DNA from: Salvator merianae
Lineage: Eukaryota; Chordata; Lepidosauria; Squamata; Teiidae
Assembly (NCBI GenBank): GCA_003586115.2
Contig: QVOM02000112.1
Location: 105,612,701 to 105,676,700 of the forward strand
Reading direction: 5' to 3'
Length of the DNA stretch: 64,000 nucleotides
Shown here: piece by piece, positions 53,865 through 64,000 of the stretch
Numbering within the stretch: position 1 is the stretch's first letter
Layout: each line of letters starts with the position of its first letter
Notes under the pieces: model-generated
Databases searched by the model: none
The model's input: the letters and a program-made list of their open reading frames with translations, nothing else
Told to the model about the DNA's origin: nothing
Made by a program: the position numbers and the translations under genes

Positions 53865-56730
53865 CATTTCATCTCCCTTTGGTTACCTAATATTTTCCTC
53901 TCAGCATTCTATGACCAGAGAATATCCTGAGTTCTTACCGGGGTATTGTTTTTTTTCTCCATGTTTTTCTTGGCATTTCTGAAACCCTGGAGTAATTTTA
54001 AATCTAGTGACCCAGTCCTATTGTACAAGGATGGTGCAAAGTGGCTACAAAGGATGCACATATGGAAATAAATTTGCTATTTGTATTGGATAAGAGTAAG
54101 AACTCATTTAACTTCCTTGAATTCTTCTTGTATAGCATCTTTGTACAGTATGCCTGTTAGCCACCAGGGCATCCTGCTTCAGATGTGAATATATTTTTCT
54201 CTGCCTACTATCCCTGTTTTATCTGATCTGTTCATGTAACATCTTTGCTTTGAATCACTAAGCAAAGGGAATGGAGGAATATTATTACCTTATAGGCTTT
54301 CTCACTCATCTATCTATCTCTTACCAATATTAACATCTTCTTTCCCAGGCAAGTTACTTTTCCTTCTTCCAGTATCTGAAGAACTGGGGGCAATAAGGAA
54401 CTTTTAGTCTTATTCTTTCTCTCTCTTTGTTGTCTGAGTTTGTGTGTGTTTATTGGAGGAGCACAAAAATGACCAGAAGGCAAAACGACTGCTTGGCACT
54501 TGTCCTATACCAAGAACATTTGGTATACCTAGAACATTTTATCTGTTAAGCATGGCAATAACTACGATCTTTTATACCAATCTCACATTAGGCATAATTA
54601 CAGTTTTATATATTACTGTAACACGCAGAGTTGTTTAAATACGGTAGGCAAGAAATGAAATCCACACACATTAATTTATATATTGCTGTTTTAGGCTGTG
54701 GTCTGACATCGTAAATTTAATCCATATCAGAAGAGTACGAGGACTGAATTCATCTTCTGATCATTCCCACAGTTACATTTTAACATGGACTCAATTCGTA
54801 CTTGCTTGTTCTCACACTGATGTTTCCCGTGCCTGGCACTGAGAAACAGTACCTTTTCTGCCTCCACCCCTTGTCAAATTCTCCTCCCTGTGCAGTCAGT
54901 GATTGGCTGCAGTCCCAAGTTCAAATCTTGACGTCACAGGGGCAGGAAAGTCAGGCCCCGCTCTCCGTATGTCCCCGCTGCTGCCTCAGAACATGGATTC
55001 ACTTGGCAGCATCACTAGTCATTCGCCATTTGTTCCTTCTCCCCCCTACAGCCCCTATCTACACAAGCAGAACTTTAAAACCACGTGTACTGCACAATTA
55101 AGCTTCTCAAAGGGCAGATGGCGATTTTTTGCTCCCTTGCAAGTACAGTTTTGTGCAATTGTGCAATTTAAAAGTAGGGCAAAGGCAGGGAGAGGTCCAT
55201 GAAGAAGGGGAAACATAGGGAGGGAACATGGGGCGGGCTCTATTATCGTGATAGTCCAGTTCATGGCCAACAAATGGACTCTGCTCATCTCCCTCCGAGA
55301 CATCCACAGTGGCATATGTCCCTACTGTGTAGCTGTCGATGGCAAAACTGATCTTGAGTGAGTTCTTTGTTGGGGCACTTCCAAACAGGCACCGTCTGTT
55401 TTTTGGTTTAATCAGCAGACGGAAGCGGAGGAAGCCTTTAATTTCTTCCTGGCAGTGTCGAATGGGGGATAAAGAAAGAGAAAGGACCGCAGCTTAGCGA
55501 CATAAAAAGGCAGACGGTTTTCTTTTCTCCTGGCAGCGACGGAAGGGGGGATAATGGAGGCAGAAGAAACTACTGTGCTTCCTGCCCACCCACAAAGTCT
55601 GTCATTGGACGGCACGAAATGGGAAGCCCTCCCTCTGCACGTCCCCCCAAAATACGGTCCCTCCCGAATAGTCTCCTTCCCTGTTCTCACATCGCAAAGC
55701 AAAGCGGGCTAGCGATCTGGAACAGCTTGAGAAGTCATTAAATCCAAATACAAACTAGTCCGGATTTTGCCAATTTAGTCCAGAAAAACCACGGAACGGC
55801 AAGATCATGTCAGGCCAGCAGGAACTGAAGACAACCTGTAAACTGATTAAATGCCGTGTCAGAACGCAGCCTTAATTACTTTTAACTTTGTTTTGAATTT
55901 ATTTGTCAACTGCTTTGAGATTTTTTTATATCATTATTTATTTATGCATGTCAAAAGCATCAGCAGAAGTAGTTCTTAAAAACACAACGTAAGTGTGAAT
56001 TTAGGAATTATTTAAACACAGATTTGCAATTAAAACAGAGATAAATGCATATATTAAAGAAATTAAATAACGATTTTTTTTTCTTGCCCAGAAGTGAGAA
56101 ATATCAATCAGACTGCGCAAGTATCAGAACGGTGTAGCTGCATTGTGCTGAGCAGTTTGGGCAATTGTACAAAAAGTTGTTTGTAGTTCAATGCAATCAC
56201 AAAATGTAGTAGTGACTAGGTAGCCCCATTTATTTAAATTTCCTTTAGATTGGTCTATATCCTAATCTCTATTCACTGATTTCCAAACTTCCCAGTTGGC
56301 ATTAGAGTCTCCTGCCAAAACTTCTGATGGATCCATCCAATGGAAATCTTTCATGCTTCTCCACAGATCTAAACTAAATCCATTTCGTGATTTCAACCTT
56401 GGTGGTGAGCAGGATGGAGTCCACACAGATGCCATTCTGAAATTACCATTTTGGATCTTTCGCTATATGCTGCTGCTTCTCTGCAGACTGCCAGTGGAGC
56501 AATCCCAGCCAGATGGTATCACTGTGCCATTTTTATATGAAACAGTGGTATAGAAATGTTTTAAATAAATAAATATTAAATTAAAACAGAAGATAAGCTT
56601 CTGATTTTACTTAGATCATCATCCTACAGAACAACCCATGTAGCAATTTAGTAGAACTAAGCTTTTTAATGCTGTAAACAGTATGATTCTCCAAAATTCT
56701 ACAACTCAGCAGACAACACATGACAGGGGT
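53865..56730. other. Intergenic DNA, no gene seen
   Basis: No repeat of note apart from a retroposon-like tail near 55885-55950. A 55400-55720 stretch is moderately CpG-rich but carries no recognised promoter element. The frames lack domains. Confidence 0.3.
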
Positions 56731-56734
56731 GCTC

Positions 56735-56832
56735 AGCTGTACTCCTTCAGGTGTTCCTAAACTACAATTCTCATTACTCCATGCATGCCCTAGCACAGCA
56801 TCATGGGAGATGCAGCTCAGAGGGCCACAAAT
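56735..56832. mobile_element. Small fold-back repeat (ACTACAAYTCTCAT type)
   Basis: CAGCTGTACTCCTTCAGGTG, CTAAACTACAATTCTCATTA and CATCATGGGAGATGCAGCTC with GAGGGCCACA pair imperfectly. From memory this is a common reptile repeat usually reading ACTACAACTCCCATCA. Confidence 0.5.
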
Positions 56833-56834
56833 GA

Positions 56835-57890
56835 GCCCATGATAATAGATCTTGTATGAACATCTCTTGCAGGTGATTTAGACCAGCCCTCCAAACTGAT
56901 GAAGAAATAAGTAATACAAAACAATGGAGATTAAGAGCCTCATTTTCCAATATTATCTAGTCCAGTTCTCCAGTGACAAACAAAACTGACATTTACAGCT
57001 GCCACAGGATTAGAAAAACCTTTTACCTGAAATAACTGCCACAAGCTGTTTGAAGATAATTTTGCCTGTCCAAAAAATAAAACAAAAGCAAGAAAATATA
57101 TGTTAGAGGAATAGTTGACATTGCTGTGAATGCAAAATGTTCTTACGAAACAATCTGTAAAAAAACAACAACAACCTGCTCAAGACAGGTTTCTTTATAA
57201 AGGACTTAGATCAGGGCAAACAAAATGTCACATAGGACATCTGTGATGGGATTTTCTGACATTTGTTTTTATCTTAAAGCAGTAAGGGGTGGGTGGGAAG
57301 AGGGTCTGGATTTGATTGGAGTAGTGTCCTGGGGGAAGGGTGGTTAACTCTTTCTCTAACGCCATCTTCGTTATCTAAATCCCTCCCCACCGCTTTCCAG
57401 CTGCTGTTTGCTTTGGGGGATAAGACTGTGAGTCAGCTCAGATCCCTTTTGCATTATTTGCAGGTTGGTGTTGTGAAACTGTCTTGTTTTTGACACTGGA
57501 GCACTTCTGCACACTGAGCCTTTTTTTAGCCAGTCAAGAAACTTCTCAGTACCTGATAGACCGCCCCATCGCGGCTGGTGGCCCGGAGAAGATTTTAAAA
57601 TGCTCCAGTGCAGCATTTGGACACTGATGCTCACGGCACGCAAAACGGGTTAAGGAAAGGTTATTTTGAAACGAATTTTTACCTAGGAAAACGATGCAGC
57701 CTGGGGTTTTTTTTTTCTGACCCAAAGAGATAACACCCTCTCCGTCCTTTCGTTTTACAGGCTTTACAAACAGGGGGAACGGAGCTTCCCTAGCAAGCTC
57801 TATGCTGGCACTTCATTCCAGATTCCAGGATTCCATTTCCCTTCGGAAACGGTGCCTTGTTCCAGCAGCATCCGCCGAGCGCCTTTTAGC
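56835..57890. other. AMER2 upstream region, no gene seen
   Basis: GC content rises towards 57500. CACTTCTGCACACTGAGCC near 57507 resembles a MITE end, with GCTCCAGTGCAGCATTTGGAC at 57602 as a possible partner. Confidence 0.3.
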
Positions 57891-58325
57891 CAAGGCAGCT
57901 GGGATGGGGAAACCATTTTGAAGGGAAAGGGGTGCCCTATGGTAGAAAGGTTGTCCGCTTTAGCTCCATGCCCTTCTCCCTGCAGATATTAACCTCTGAA
58001 ATACGGAAGCTGTGGGAGATGTTGGGGATGGAGCAAGACTCCTCTTGTGCCCAAAAGCGTTTTCATCGCGGGAAAGCGACGCGAAGCCTGCTGCTGCAGT
58101 CAGGACAGCTTTACAAGGACCTCACTCTGATGCGTAAGCCACAGCAGCTTCATCATTTTGGCGCCCCAAATAAACTGAAAGGCGCACATCATCCAGCGTC
58201 CCCCCACCCCCAAGGAAAGCTTGGACGCTTCTCCCCTGGCAAGGCATATGCTAAGCGAGCGAGCAGCCGCAGTACCGGCGGCACAGGCAAGGCAGGCAGC
58301 AGCAGCAGCCCCCAATGGATTAAGT

Positions 58326-58332
58326 TATATAA
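58326..58332 (+). promoter_or_regulatory. TATA-like box of AMER2
   Basis: TATATAAG, followed by CCCTCCCCC. Position and context fit a core promoter, but function is inferred. Confidence 0.4.
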
Positions 58333-58528
58333 GCCCTCCCCCTGCCCGCTTTTCGAAGGCGTGGAGGAGTCGCGCCTCCTCCGCCTCAGTAGACCCCTCC
58401 CCTCCATCGATGGCTTTGGTTGTGGCGCTGCGCTAGGGGCGGATGCGTATTTATGTGTATGTGCATGTGAGGGCGTGTATAGTGCACAACTACGTCGAGC
58501 GAGCCCAGGTTCTTCTTCGTGAGCGCGG

Positions 58529-58564
58529 ATGGACGGCGGGGCCCTGGCGCAGGCCCAGGCCTAA
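58529..58564 (+). promoter_or_regulatory. Upstream ORF 1 of AMER2
   Basis: An ATG at 58529 opens an 11-codon frame ending TAA at 58562-58564. It lies in the predicted 5' UTR and may lower translation of AMER2. Confidence 0.4.
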
Positions 58565-58594
58565 GGAAAGCGGCTTAGTCCGGGCGGGGTTGCC

Positions 58595-58648
58595 ATGGTG
58601 ACCAGCCGGAGGCAGCGGCGGCGGCTGCTGCGGCGTGGCTGTCAGTGA
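58595..58648 (+). promoter_or_regulatory. Upstream ORF 2 of AMER2
   Basis: An ATG in strong context (GCCATGG, G at -3 and +4) opens a 17-codon, arginine-rich frame that stops at TGA 58646-58648, 95 bases before the main start. Its strong start context makes it a plausible translational brake. Confidence 0.45.
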
Positions 58649-58743
58649 GCGAGCGAGTGAGCGAGCGAGGGAAGTCAGTAGGCAGGCAGGCGGCACCAGT
58701 GGGGGGCTGTAGGAGGGAAAGAGGCAGCAGGGCCGCCGCCGCC

Positions 58744-60681
58744 ATGGATGTCCACTGCGATTGTGGCGAGCCCACCACCGCGGTGGGCGAGCAACCGCCG
58801 CCGCCTTCGGGCAAGCTGAACAAAACCGCCTTCAAATTGTTCAAGCGGAGGAAGTCCGGCGGCGCCATGCCAAGCATCTTCGGCGTGCGGAGCGGGAGCG
58901 GCGGCAAAGGCAAAAACGGCGGCGAAGGGGGCGGCGGCGGCGGAGGGCAGACGGGCATGGTGAGGAGCAAGACCCACGACGGGCTGGCCGAGGTGTTGGA
59001 GAGCGGCAAGAAGGACGAGCCGATTGCCGGGGGAGACGAGCAGGGTGGCGGCGGTGGCGGCAGTGGCGGCAGTGGCGGCGGCGTAGGGACCAAGGAGGCG
59101 TCTTCGTCGTCCTCCTCCAGCGCCCTGGCGGTGGGCAAGTCGCACAGTTTCTTCTCTCTCTTGCGCAAAAACGGCCGCTCGGGCGAAGGCGGCAAAGGCG
59201 AGAGGCCCAAAGGGCGCGGGGGGCTGAAAGGGCTCTTCAGCAGCATGAGGTGGCACCGACGGGAGCCCAAAGTCGGTGGCTGCGCCAAAGAAGACGAGGC
59301 CGGCGAGAGCTCGGAGGGCCAGCCAGCTCTCCTCATGCCCGGCTCCCTGACGGCCAGCCTGGAGTGCATCAAGGAGGAGGCGGCGCGACCCTCAGCTGGA
59401 ATCCACCAGGTCCCTGAGAGCCCTCCAGGGTTGGACCAGCTGCTTCTCCCACCCGACCTGGAGGCTGTGGTAGCCACCCAAGAGAGGCAGGACGTGGACA
59501 CCCAGGATGCCCAAGCTGCCCTGTGCACCATCCAGGGGGAGGATCCCTTCAGGGACCAGCTCCAGGCGAAGGAGAGCCATCACCCTGAGCTGCTCGATGG
59601 CTGCGAGATCAAGGAGGATTCAGCTGTAACAGGTGACATCCCCGTCAAGCCTTCCCCCCCTGTTGAACCCAAGTGTGAGCGCAGCCAAGAGGCAGCGGCG
59701 GCAGCCCCTGACCCTTCCTCTCTTGATCCACCCTCTGAGCCATCCATTGACCGTATTTGTTTGATGTTTGCTGACGTGACTTCACTGAAAAGCTTTGACT
59801 CTCTTACAGGCTGTGGGGACATAATTGCCGACCAGGAGGAGGACATGGGCGGCGGCGGTGGCAGTGGTGGAGGTGACAAGAGTGTCCTTGGGGTCAACAA
59901 AATGGGGGCCTCCAAAAAGCCTCCCAGCGTGGTGACTTACCAAGGAGGAGGAGAGGAGATGGCCAGCCCTGAGCAAGTGGGGGATACATGCACCCCAGAA
60001 TTTTGGGATATGTTGTCACAAACCGAGAAGACGCAGGAGACCCTGAGAGGAAAGGAATCCCTTGAGGCCTCCAAAGATAGCATTTGTGCCAAAAACATTC
60101 CAGATGGGACAACGATGGGGAAGCACATTGGTCTCAACCAAATTCTAGCTCATCACAACCACAAAGAAGATCAGAAGAGTAGGGAAAAAGAGCAACAGGA
60201 AGCTATTCCCAGCAGTGATGAGGGCTATTGGGATTCTACAACACCAGGCCCTGAGGAGGACAATACCAACAACATCCAGAAAGAGGTAATTCCTAGGGAC
60301 AGCTACAGTGGGGATGCTCTCTATGATCTTTATGCTGATCCTGATGAAAATACAGCCACTGTGACTTCTGCAGAAGATGTTGCCTCTGTGACCTGTAGCA
60401 AGCCATTGTCTCCAGTAACTACAGCATGCCCAATCAAAACGCATACGTCACTCAAAGACTCCAAGATACCCATCAGTATCAAGCATTTTACATCACCACA
60501 TAGCGCCCATGGGCCAGATGCCAGTAATAGCCATCATACTGCACACCATCACCCTACCAAAAGTGAGATCCCTAGAACAAAAATCCCAGTTTCTAAAGTG
60601 CTTGTGCATCGGGCTAGTTACCGGAGCTTAGCAGGGACAGCTGGCAAAGCAGCCACGTATCATGAAAATGCCAAAAAATAG
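58744..60681 (+). CDS. AMER2: AMER2 (FAM123A), APC membrane recruitment protein 2
   Basis: A plasma-membrane adaptor that binds PI(4,5)P2, recruits APC and dampens Wnt/beta-catenin signalling; it also binds EB1 and affects microtubule stability, mainly in neural tissue (family knowledge). The frame is 645 codons, against about 671 in human, in one exon. The start is the first in-frame ATG, in a perfect GCCGCCATGG context; the frame is open further upstream but has no ATG. Visible: a basic membrane-binding stretch at 24-40 (KLNKTAFKLFKRRKSGG), a Gly-rich linker, RSKTHDGLAEVL at 74-85, a Ser run at 120-126, KSHSFFSLLRKNGR at 132-145, LKGLFSSMRWHR at 161-172, SLTASLECIKEE at 201-212, the conserved block at 334-367 (RICLMFADVTSLKSFD..), EFWDMLSQTE at 419-428, DEGYWDSTTPGPEED at 492-506, RDSYSGDALYDLYADPD at 518-534, SKIP at 573-576 and TKIP at 612-615, ending in AKK. 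It is AMER2 rather than AMER1 because it is short and its N- and C-termini follow the AMER2 pattern. Confidence 0.97.
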   Translation: MDVHCDCGEPTTAVGEQPPPPSGKLNKTAFKLFKRRKSGGAMPSIFGVRSGSGGKGKNGGEGGGGGGGQTGMVRSKTHDGLAEVLESGKKDEPIAGGDEQGGGGGGSGGSGGGVGTKEASSSSSSSALAVGKSHSFFSLLRKNGRSGEGGKGERPKGRGGLKGLFSSMRWHRREPKVGGCAKEDEAGESSEGQPALLMPGSLTASLECIKEEAARPSAGIHQVPESPPGLDQLLLPPDLEAVVATQERQDVDTQDAQAALCTIQGEDPFRDQLQAKESHHPELLDGCEIKEDSAVTGDIPVKPSPPVEPKCERSQEAAAAAPDPSSLDPPSEPSIDRICLMFADVTSLKSFDSLTGCGDIIADQEEDMGGGGGSGGGDKSVLGVNKMGASKKPPSVVTYQGGGEEMASPEQVGDTCTPEFWDMLSQTEKTQETLRGKESLEASKDSICAKNIPDGTTMGKHIGLNQILAHHNHKEDQKSREKEQQEAIPSSDEGYWDSTTPGPEEDNTNNIQKEVIPRDSYSGDALYDLYADPDENTATVTSAEDVASVTCSKPLSPVTTACPIKTHTSLKDSKIPISIKHFTSPHSAHGPDASNSHHTAHHHPTKSEIPRTKIPVSKVLVHRASYRSLAGTAGKAATYHENAKK

Positions 60682-60686
60682 AAGGA

Positions 60687-60692
60687 AATAAA
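60687..60692 (+). terminator. Candidate proximal poly(A) signal
   Basis: AATAAA begins 6 bases after the stop codon, probably too close to be the main site. AATAAA at 60725-60730 is the next candidate. Confidence 0.25.
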
Positions 60693-61850
60693 GATGAGCA
60701 TTCAGGTCTTAGCAGGAAATCTGTAATAAATGTTTGCCATCACCTACAGAAAGGCACCTACTTGTTCCCTTTTGGTAAATGCAATGAACATCTGCTTCTG
60801 AATTTTGTCTTGGTATATATATATATATAAAAGATTCTTTTTTGAGCACTTTTTTAACATTTGTATCTGTTTTTCTGAAGCACTAAACTACTCGGGAGGC
60901 CACTTTCCCATGCCTTTTGTGGAAGCAGCAGATCTTTGATTGGGAATATAATGAAATAATAATAATACTTAAAAAAACTTGTGCCATGAATTCTTCAAAG
61001 AAGACAAAGCTATGGGAGAGAGGACCAGAGGACGTTTTCCAGTATATGTAATTTTTGTTTGGGGTTTTTTTCCACTGTTTTTGGCCTGTATTATGAAAAG
61101 TATGTGTTTTAATAATGTGAAAATATATAGTAATAACAGCAACAGTAGGAAAGTCTTAAGGTATATACATAAGATTTAGAAAGTATAGTAAGGAGAGATA
61201 TTTTTGTTTACATGTCTGTCTGTTTGCTCTGAATCCGTCCTAATGTAAGTGGATAATGAAGACATCGAGTGATGTTTTCTCAGATGTTTACACTAATCCT
61301 TTTCCAGTGCACAATATAATCAGGTTCAAGGGAATAATTTCCTAAATGCCAATATAGAAACAACCACAGCATTTATATAATAAATTGTTCTTCATGTATA
61401 GATATGGTACTCTTAATGCTACAGTTTTTTAAAAAAAAAATTAAAATCTTTCTGTATTTACTAGAGCAGAAGCAAAATCTTTTATTAGAGTTGGAGTAAA
61501 ATTAGTTTTATAGCTTGATAATTTTACAATTCTAAGTGTATGGGCTTTGTTAAAAGTACAGTAAATTAGAGTGAAATTTCACGTGAGTCCTCGTATCCCA
61601 GGATAAATATGCCTATAGAGTAATGCATGTGGAATACCACAGCCAAGGATCTATTGGTATTTTCACAAAAACCTTTTATTTTCATGAATTTCTGAAAATA
61701 GAATAATTTAGTCCTTTAAGAGTTACAGCCTGAAGCTATGGACCCATTTTTTAAATATTTATTTTCAGACTATAATAAATTTATTTTAGGGTATTAAAGT
61801 CTAGTTCTCTCCTCCCTCCTGTTTTTTAAGCTTGAAGATTATTTTACTTC

Positions 61851-61856
61851 AATAAA
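61851..61856 (+). terminator. Candidate poly(A) signal
   Basis: AATAAAAAGA in AU-rich context. An intermediate UTR end near 61875 is possible. Confidence 0.3.
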
Positions 61857-62286
61857 AAGAGGAAAATTGGCAAACTAATAGTCTATTAAATGATCTTATC
61901 ATCATGGACACAAAAGGAAACGTGATAATGGCCACCGAATATAAGTAGTGCTACTACAAAGTGGTTACTGTACTCATGACATCTTTCCTATGAAACAACA
62001 TCACATGATGTGCCTAAAGACTTATTTCGATTGAAGCAGCTTCATCAAGAGATAATAGCAAGCACTGCTTCAGTACAAGTAAAACAGATCAATATTGTTT
62101 TTACAGTATTGTTACAAAAAACCCACAGAGGTGCTGTTTGAATGCAACTGGAAAATAGTGTGTATTTTTTAAAAAATAAAACTTACTCCAAATATATATA
62201 TTATATGACATAGAAGATCCTAAGTTTTCATAAGATGTCACCACAATTTGATTAACCTCTTCATTAAATCGTGTAAGTAATGTCAG

Positions 62287-62291
<5 letters not shown>

Positions 62292-62322
<31 letters not shown>
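62292..62322. repeat. (TA)n microsatellite
   Basis: About 15 uninterrupted TA units within the putative 3' UTR. A shorter (TA)n run is at 60814-60829. Confidence 0.9.
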
Positions 62323-62325
<3 letters not shown>

Positions 62326-62726
62326 AGTTCATTAAAATTGATTGTTAATTAAGAAAAGATGATGGATATGAAAGCTATAATCTCATCCACAGCTGGCTTG
62401 CTTTATATTCTATTGCTTTAGAAAGCATTAAAGCAGCCTGTACTCAGGATTTCATGTGGTGGGGGGGAATTAGGAAACAGGATTTTGGTTTTGTAAAGCC
62501 AAGCTCCAAAGAGCTGCTTTGGGCACACATAAGGGCTTGGACATGTCATGTGAGTCTGTCACTATTCTTCTTCCTCTTTACTTTGAGTAGATAAAAAACT
62601 GTGAACCTGATTTTATAATACTACAGAAACTTTAGATTTTTACTTTCCCAAATTATACGCCATATAGTAAACCGCTTTTCAAATTGGAAGGGGCAAGAAA
62701 GTTTCAAATTCATAACTTGGTATTCA

Positions 62727-62732
62727 AATAAA
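62727..62732 (+). terminator. Candidate distal poly(A) signal
   Basis: AATAAAGGTG followed by a T-rich stretch (GCTGTTTCTATG) about 15 bases downstream, the best-looking distal site. Confidence 0.35.
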
Positions 62733-62769
62733 GGTGCATTAAGCTGTTTCTATGACCATAGGCAGATTG

Positions 62770-64000
62770 TTAGATCTCAGTTAATAATGTATCTTCTTTG
62801 CATCCATACACATGTAGGCTATGATCCTCAAACTGCTTAATCATGAAGAACAGTGGGAGACTACTTACAATGATTTGTAGAGTACGTGCAACAAGTCTTC
62901 CATTATTTCATAAGAGAGAGACAAAAATCAAAATTTTATTTTGCTTTCTGTTTTTATTTTGTTGCTGTTTGATTCTGAAAGCTAAGTTCTAAGAGAGCTT
63001 AATTGGCAATAAGTTTTACAGTTATCAGTGGGTCTCTTACAGATCGCTTGAGTTAACCAACGCATGTTTCCTAATGCACACAGGTGGTTTATTTGCCTGC
63101 TTGCTGAGAATGTATTTGTGACTGTGACAGTTACACCCATTTCCATATATGTATTGTACATATGCATGTTTATTGATACAGACACATATATGGTACATGC
63201 ACACACTTCTGCAATGTGTTGAAGGGCGCATCCATGCACAGACTAATAGGCCAATGGTACCTACAGCAACCTTGTCAACTCATTTCAGTAATCACTTAAT
63301 TTTTATCTGAGAAAAGGATTCACACTTGATTTCTTGAAAAAAATGAAATAAGGAAGGTGGCTGGGGGCTCTGAGACTACACCAGAAGAAATGGTTCCTAA
63401 CTTGTATCTATTTATAGTTTGGAAGGAAAAAACAGGAGAAGGGCAAAATTTAATCCTTGTAGCTATTCTCCATTTTATTTCAGAAAATGCCGTGTTCCTC
63501 TTTTATATGCCATTTATGCAAACTATCACACTATTGCTTGTCTGTTAGTTCTAAAGGAGTTATTCTGTAAGGATCTGATGAGGGAGCTGAAGATAGAGCA
63601 GGAAAGAGGATGCTATATATAATATGCAGGAAGAGTTCATTATGGGTCAAAACAATGGTCTAGTATGTCAGATACCAGGGAAGAACATTACTGTTGGAGA
63701 GTCCAATATATATACTGTAGCTTGTATGTATGAAGAAACAGTAGAGTTGAGCTTGATAAGAAGAATTCCCTTTTTTGATCATTAAAAATATTTTGCCTTT
63801 CTTTCATTTTCTTGCTCTTTTATTTTCTATTCTGTTGTTGCTCCTCTTTTGAAGGCTAGCAAAGGCACTTGAATTTTTATTCACATGAACAGGAGCACTA
63901 TAAAGATCCTCAGTAGTTATTAGTAATTAGTTTTTGACACCTGCTATGTAAAAGGGAAGAATTTTTCTTATCAGAATGGTCATGTGATATTCGGCCTGTT
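62770..64000. other. Downstream region, no gene seen
   Basis: AT-rich, no repeat or frame of note. It may contain a further extension of the AMER2 3' UTR. The short frames at 63357-63622 lack domains. Confidence 0.3.

Larger units (their letters stand above)
57900..59650 (+). promoter_or_regulatory. AMER2 CpG island and promoter region
   Basis: CpG dinucleotides are dense from about 57900 through the first half of the AMER2 frame. TATATAA at 58326-58332 sits in a GC-rich setting about 410 bases upstream of the start codon and would place transcription initiation near 58357. The 196-codon frame at 57932-58522 shows no homology I know and is probably a by-product of GC-rich sequence. Transcript data would be needed to fix the start site. 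Confidence 0.65.
60682..62760 (+). other. Probable AMER2 3' UTR
   Basis: AU-rich sequence without repeats of the transposon type found upstream, continuing directly from the stop codon. AATAAA signals occur at 60687, 60725, 61379, 61851 and 62727. The last, at 62727-62732, is followed by U-rich sequence and could end a 2-kb UTR. Which is used cannot be told from sequence. Confidence 0.55.

Noticed and set aside
57932..58522. 196-codon frame upstream of AMER2
   Set aside because: Lies in the CpG island over the promoter, no domain, runs across the TATA-like box.
58645..58743. In-frame extension of AMER2 upstream to a GTG at 58645
   Set aside because: No ATG in this part. The ATG at 58744 has an optimal Kozak context and matches the known AMER2 N-terminus.
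58761..59417. 218-codon frame in another phase of AMER2
   Set aside because: Arg-rich translation typical of an off-frame reading of a GC-rich gene.
58575..59531. 318-codon minus-strand frame
   Set aside because: Antisense shadow of the GC-rich AMER2 coding exon, with Pro/Ser-rich low-complexity translation.

Overview
This window is vertebrate nuclear DNA, most likely from a lepidosaurian reptile (lizard-like). The evidence is one intact vertebrate gene (AMER2), CR1 and L2 LINE 3' ends, tRNA-headed SINEs with an (TTC)n tail, many DNA-transposon MITEs, and sparse coding capacity elsewhere. There is no sign of prokaryotic or organellar sequence.

The only gene I can support is AMER2 (FAM123A) at the right end on the + strand. 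It is a complete, uninterrupted 645-codon frame (58744-60681) under an optimal Kozak start, inside a CpG island with a TATA-like box near 58326 and two short upstream ORFs. An AU-rich 3' region follows, with several AATAAA signals between 60687 and 62732. The protein keeps the lysine-rich membrane-binding N-terminus, the conserved acidic blocks expected to bind APC, and two [S/T]xIP motifs that suit EB1 binding.

The 58 kb upstream is a gene desert built largely from mobile elements. I found: (i) a decayed PIF/Harbinger transposase on the minus strand (3.6-4.8 kb); (ii) a large family of non-autonomous elements with GGGCC(T/C)TTTCGCACTT-like ends (0.4, 19.4, 27.6, 28.4, 31.5, 40.6 and 52.0 kb), many with a subterminal hairpin at each end; (iii) a two-layer composite element present twice (23.8 and 32.7 kb), with a related inner-less copy at 38.4 kb; (iv) five copies of a roughly 200-bp, almost fully palindromic hAT element with readable 8-bp target duplications (12.6, 17.9, 29.6, 41.3 and 50.3 kb); (v) a 1.15-kb CpG-rich hAT element with an 8-bp duplication (43.5-44.7 kb); (vi) CR1 and L2 LINE ends, tRNA-derived SINEs and simple repeats.

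No RNA gene, CRISPR array, phage or operon structure is present. The unusual content is the organisation of the transposons: nested and composite units, fold-back ends, and transposon-borne CpG islands. Some AT-rich, repeat-free stretches (about 10.3-10.7, 36.3-36.6 and 49.9-50.1 kb) might hold conserved regulatory elements of AMER2. That is a guess from texture and needs alignment to test.
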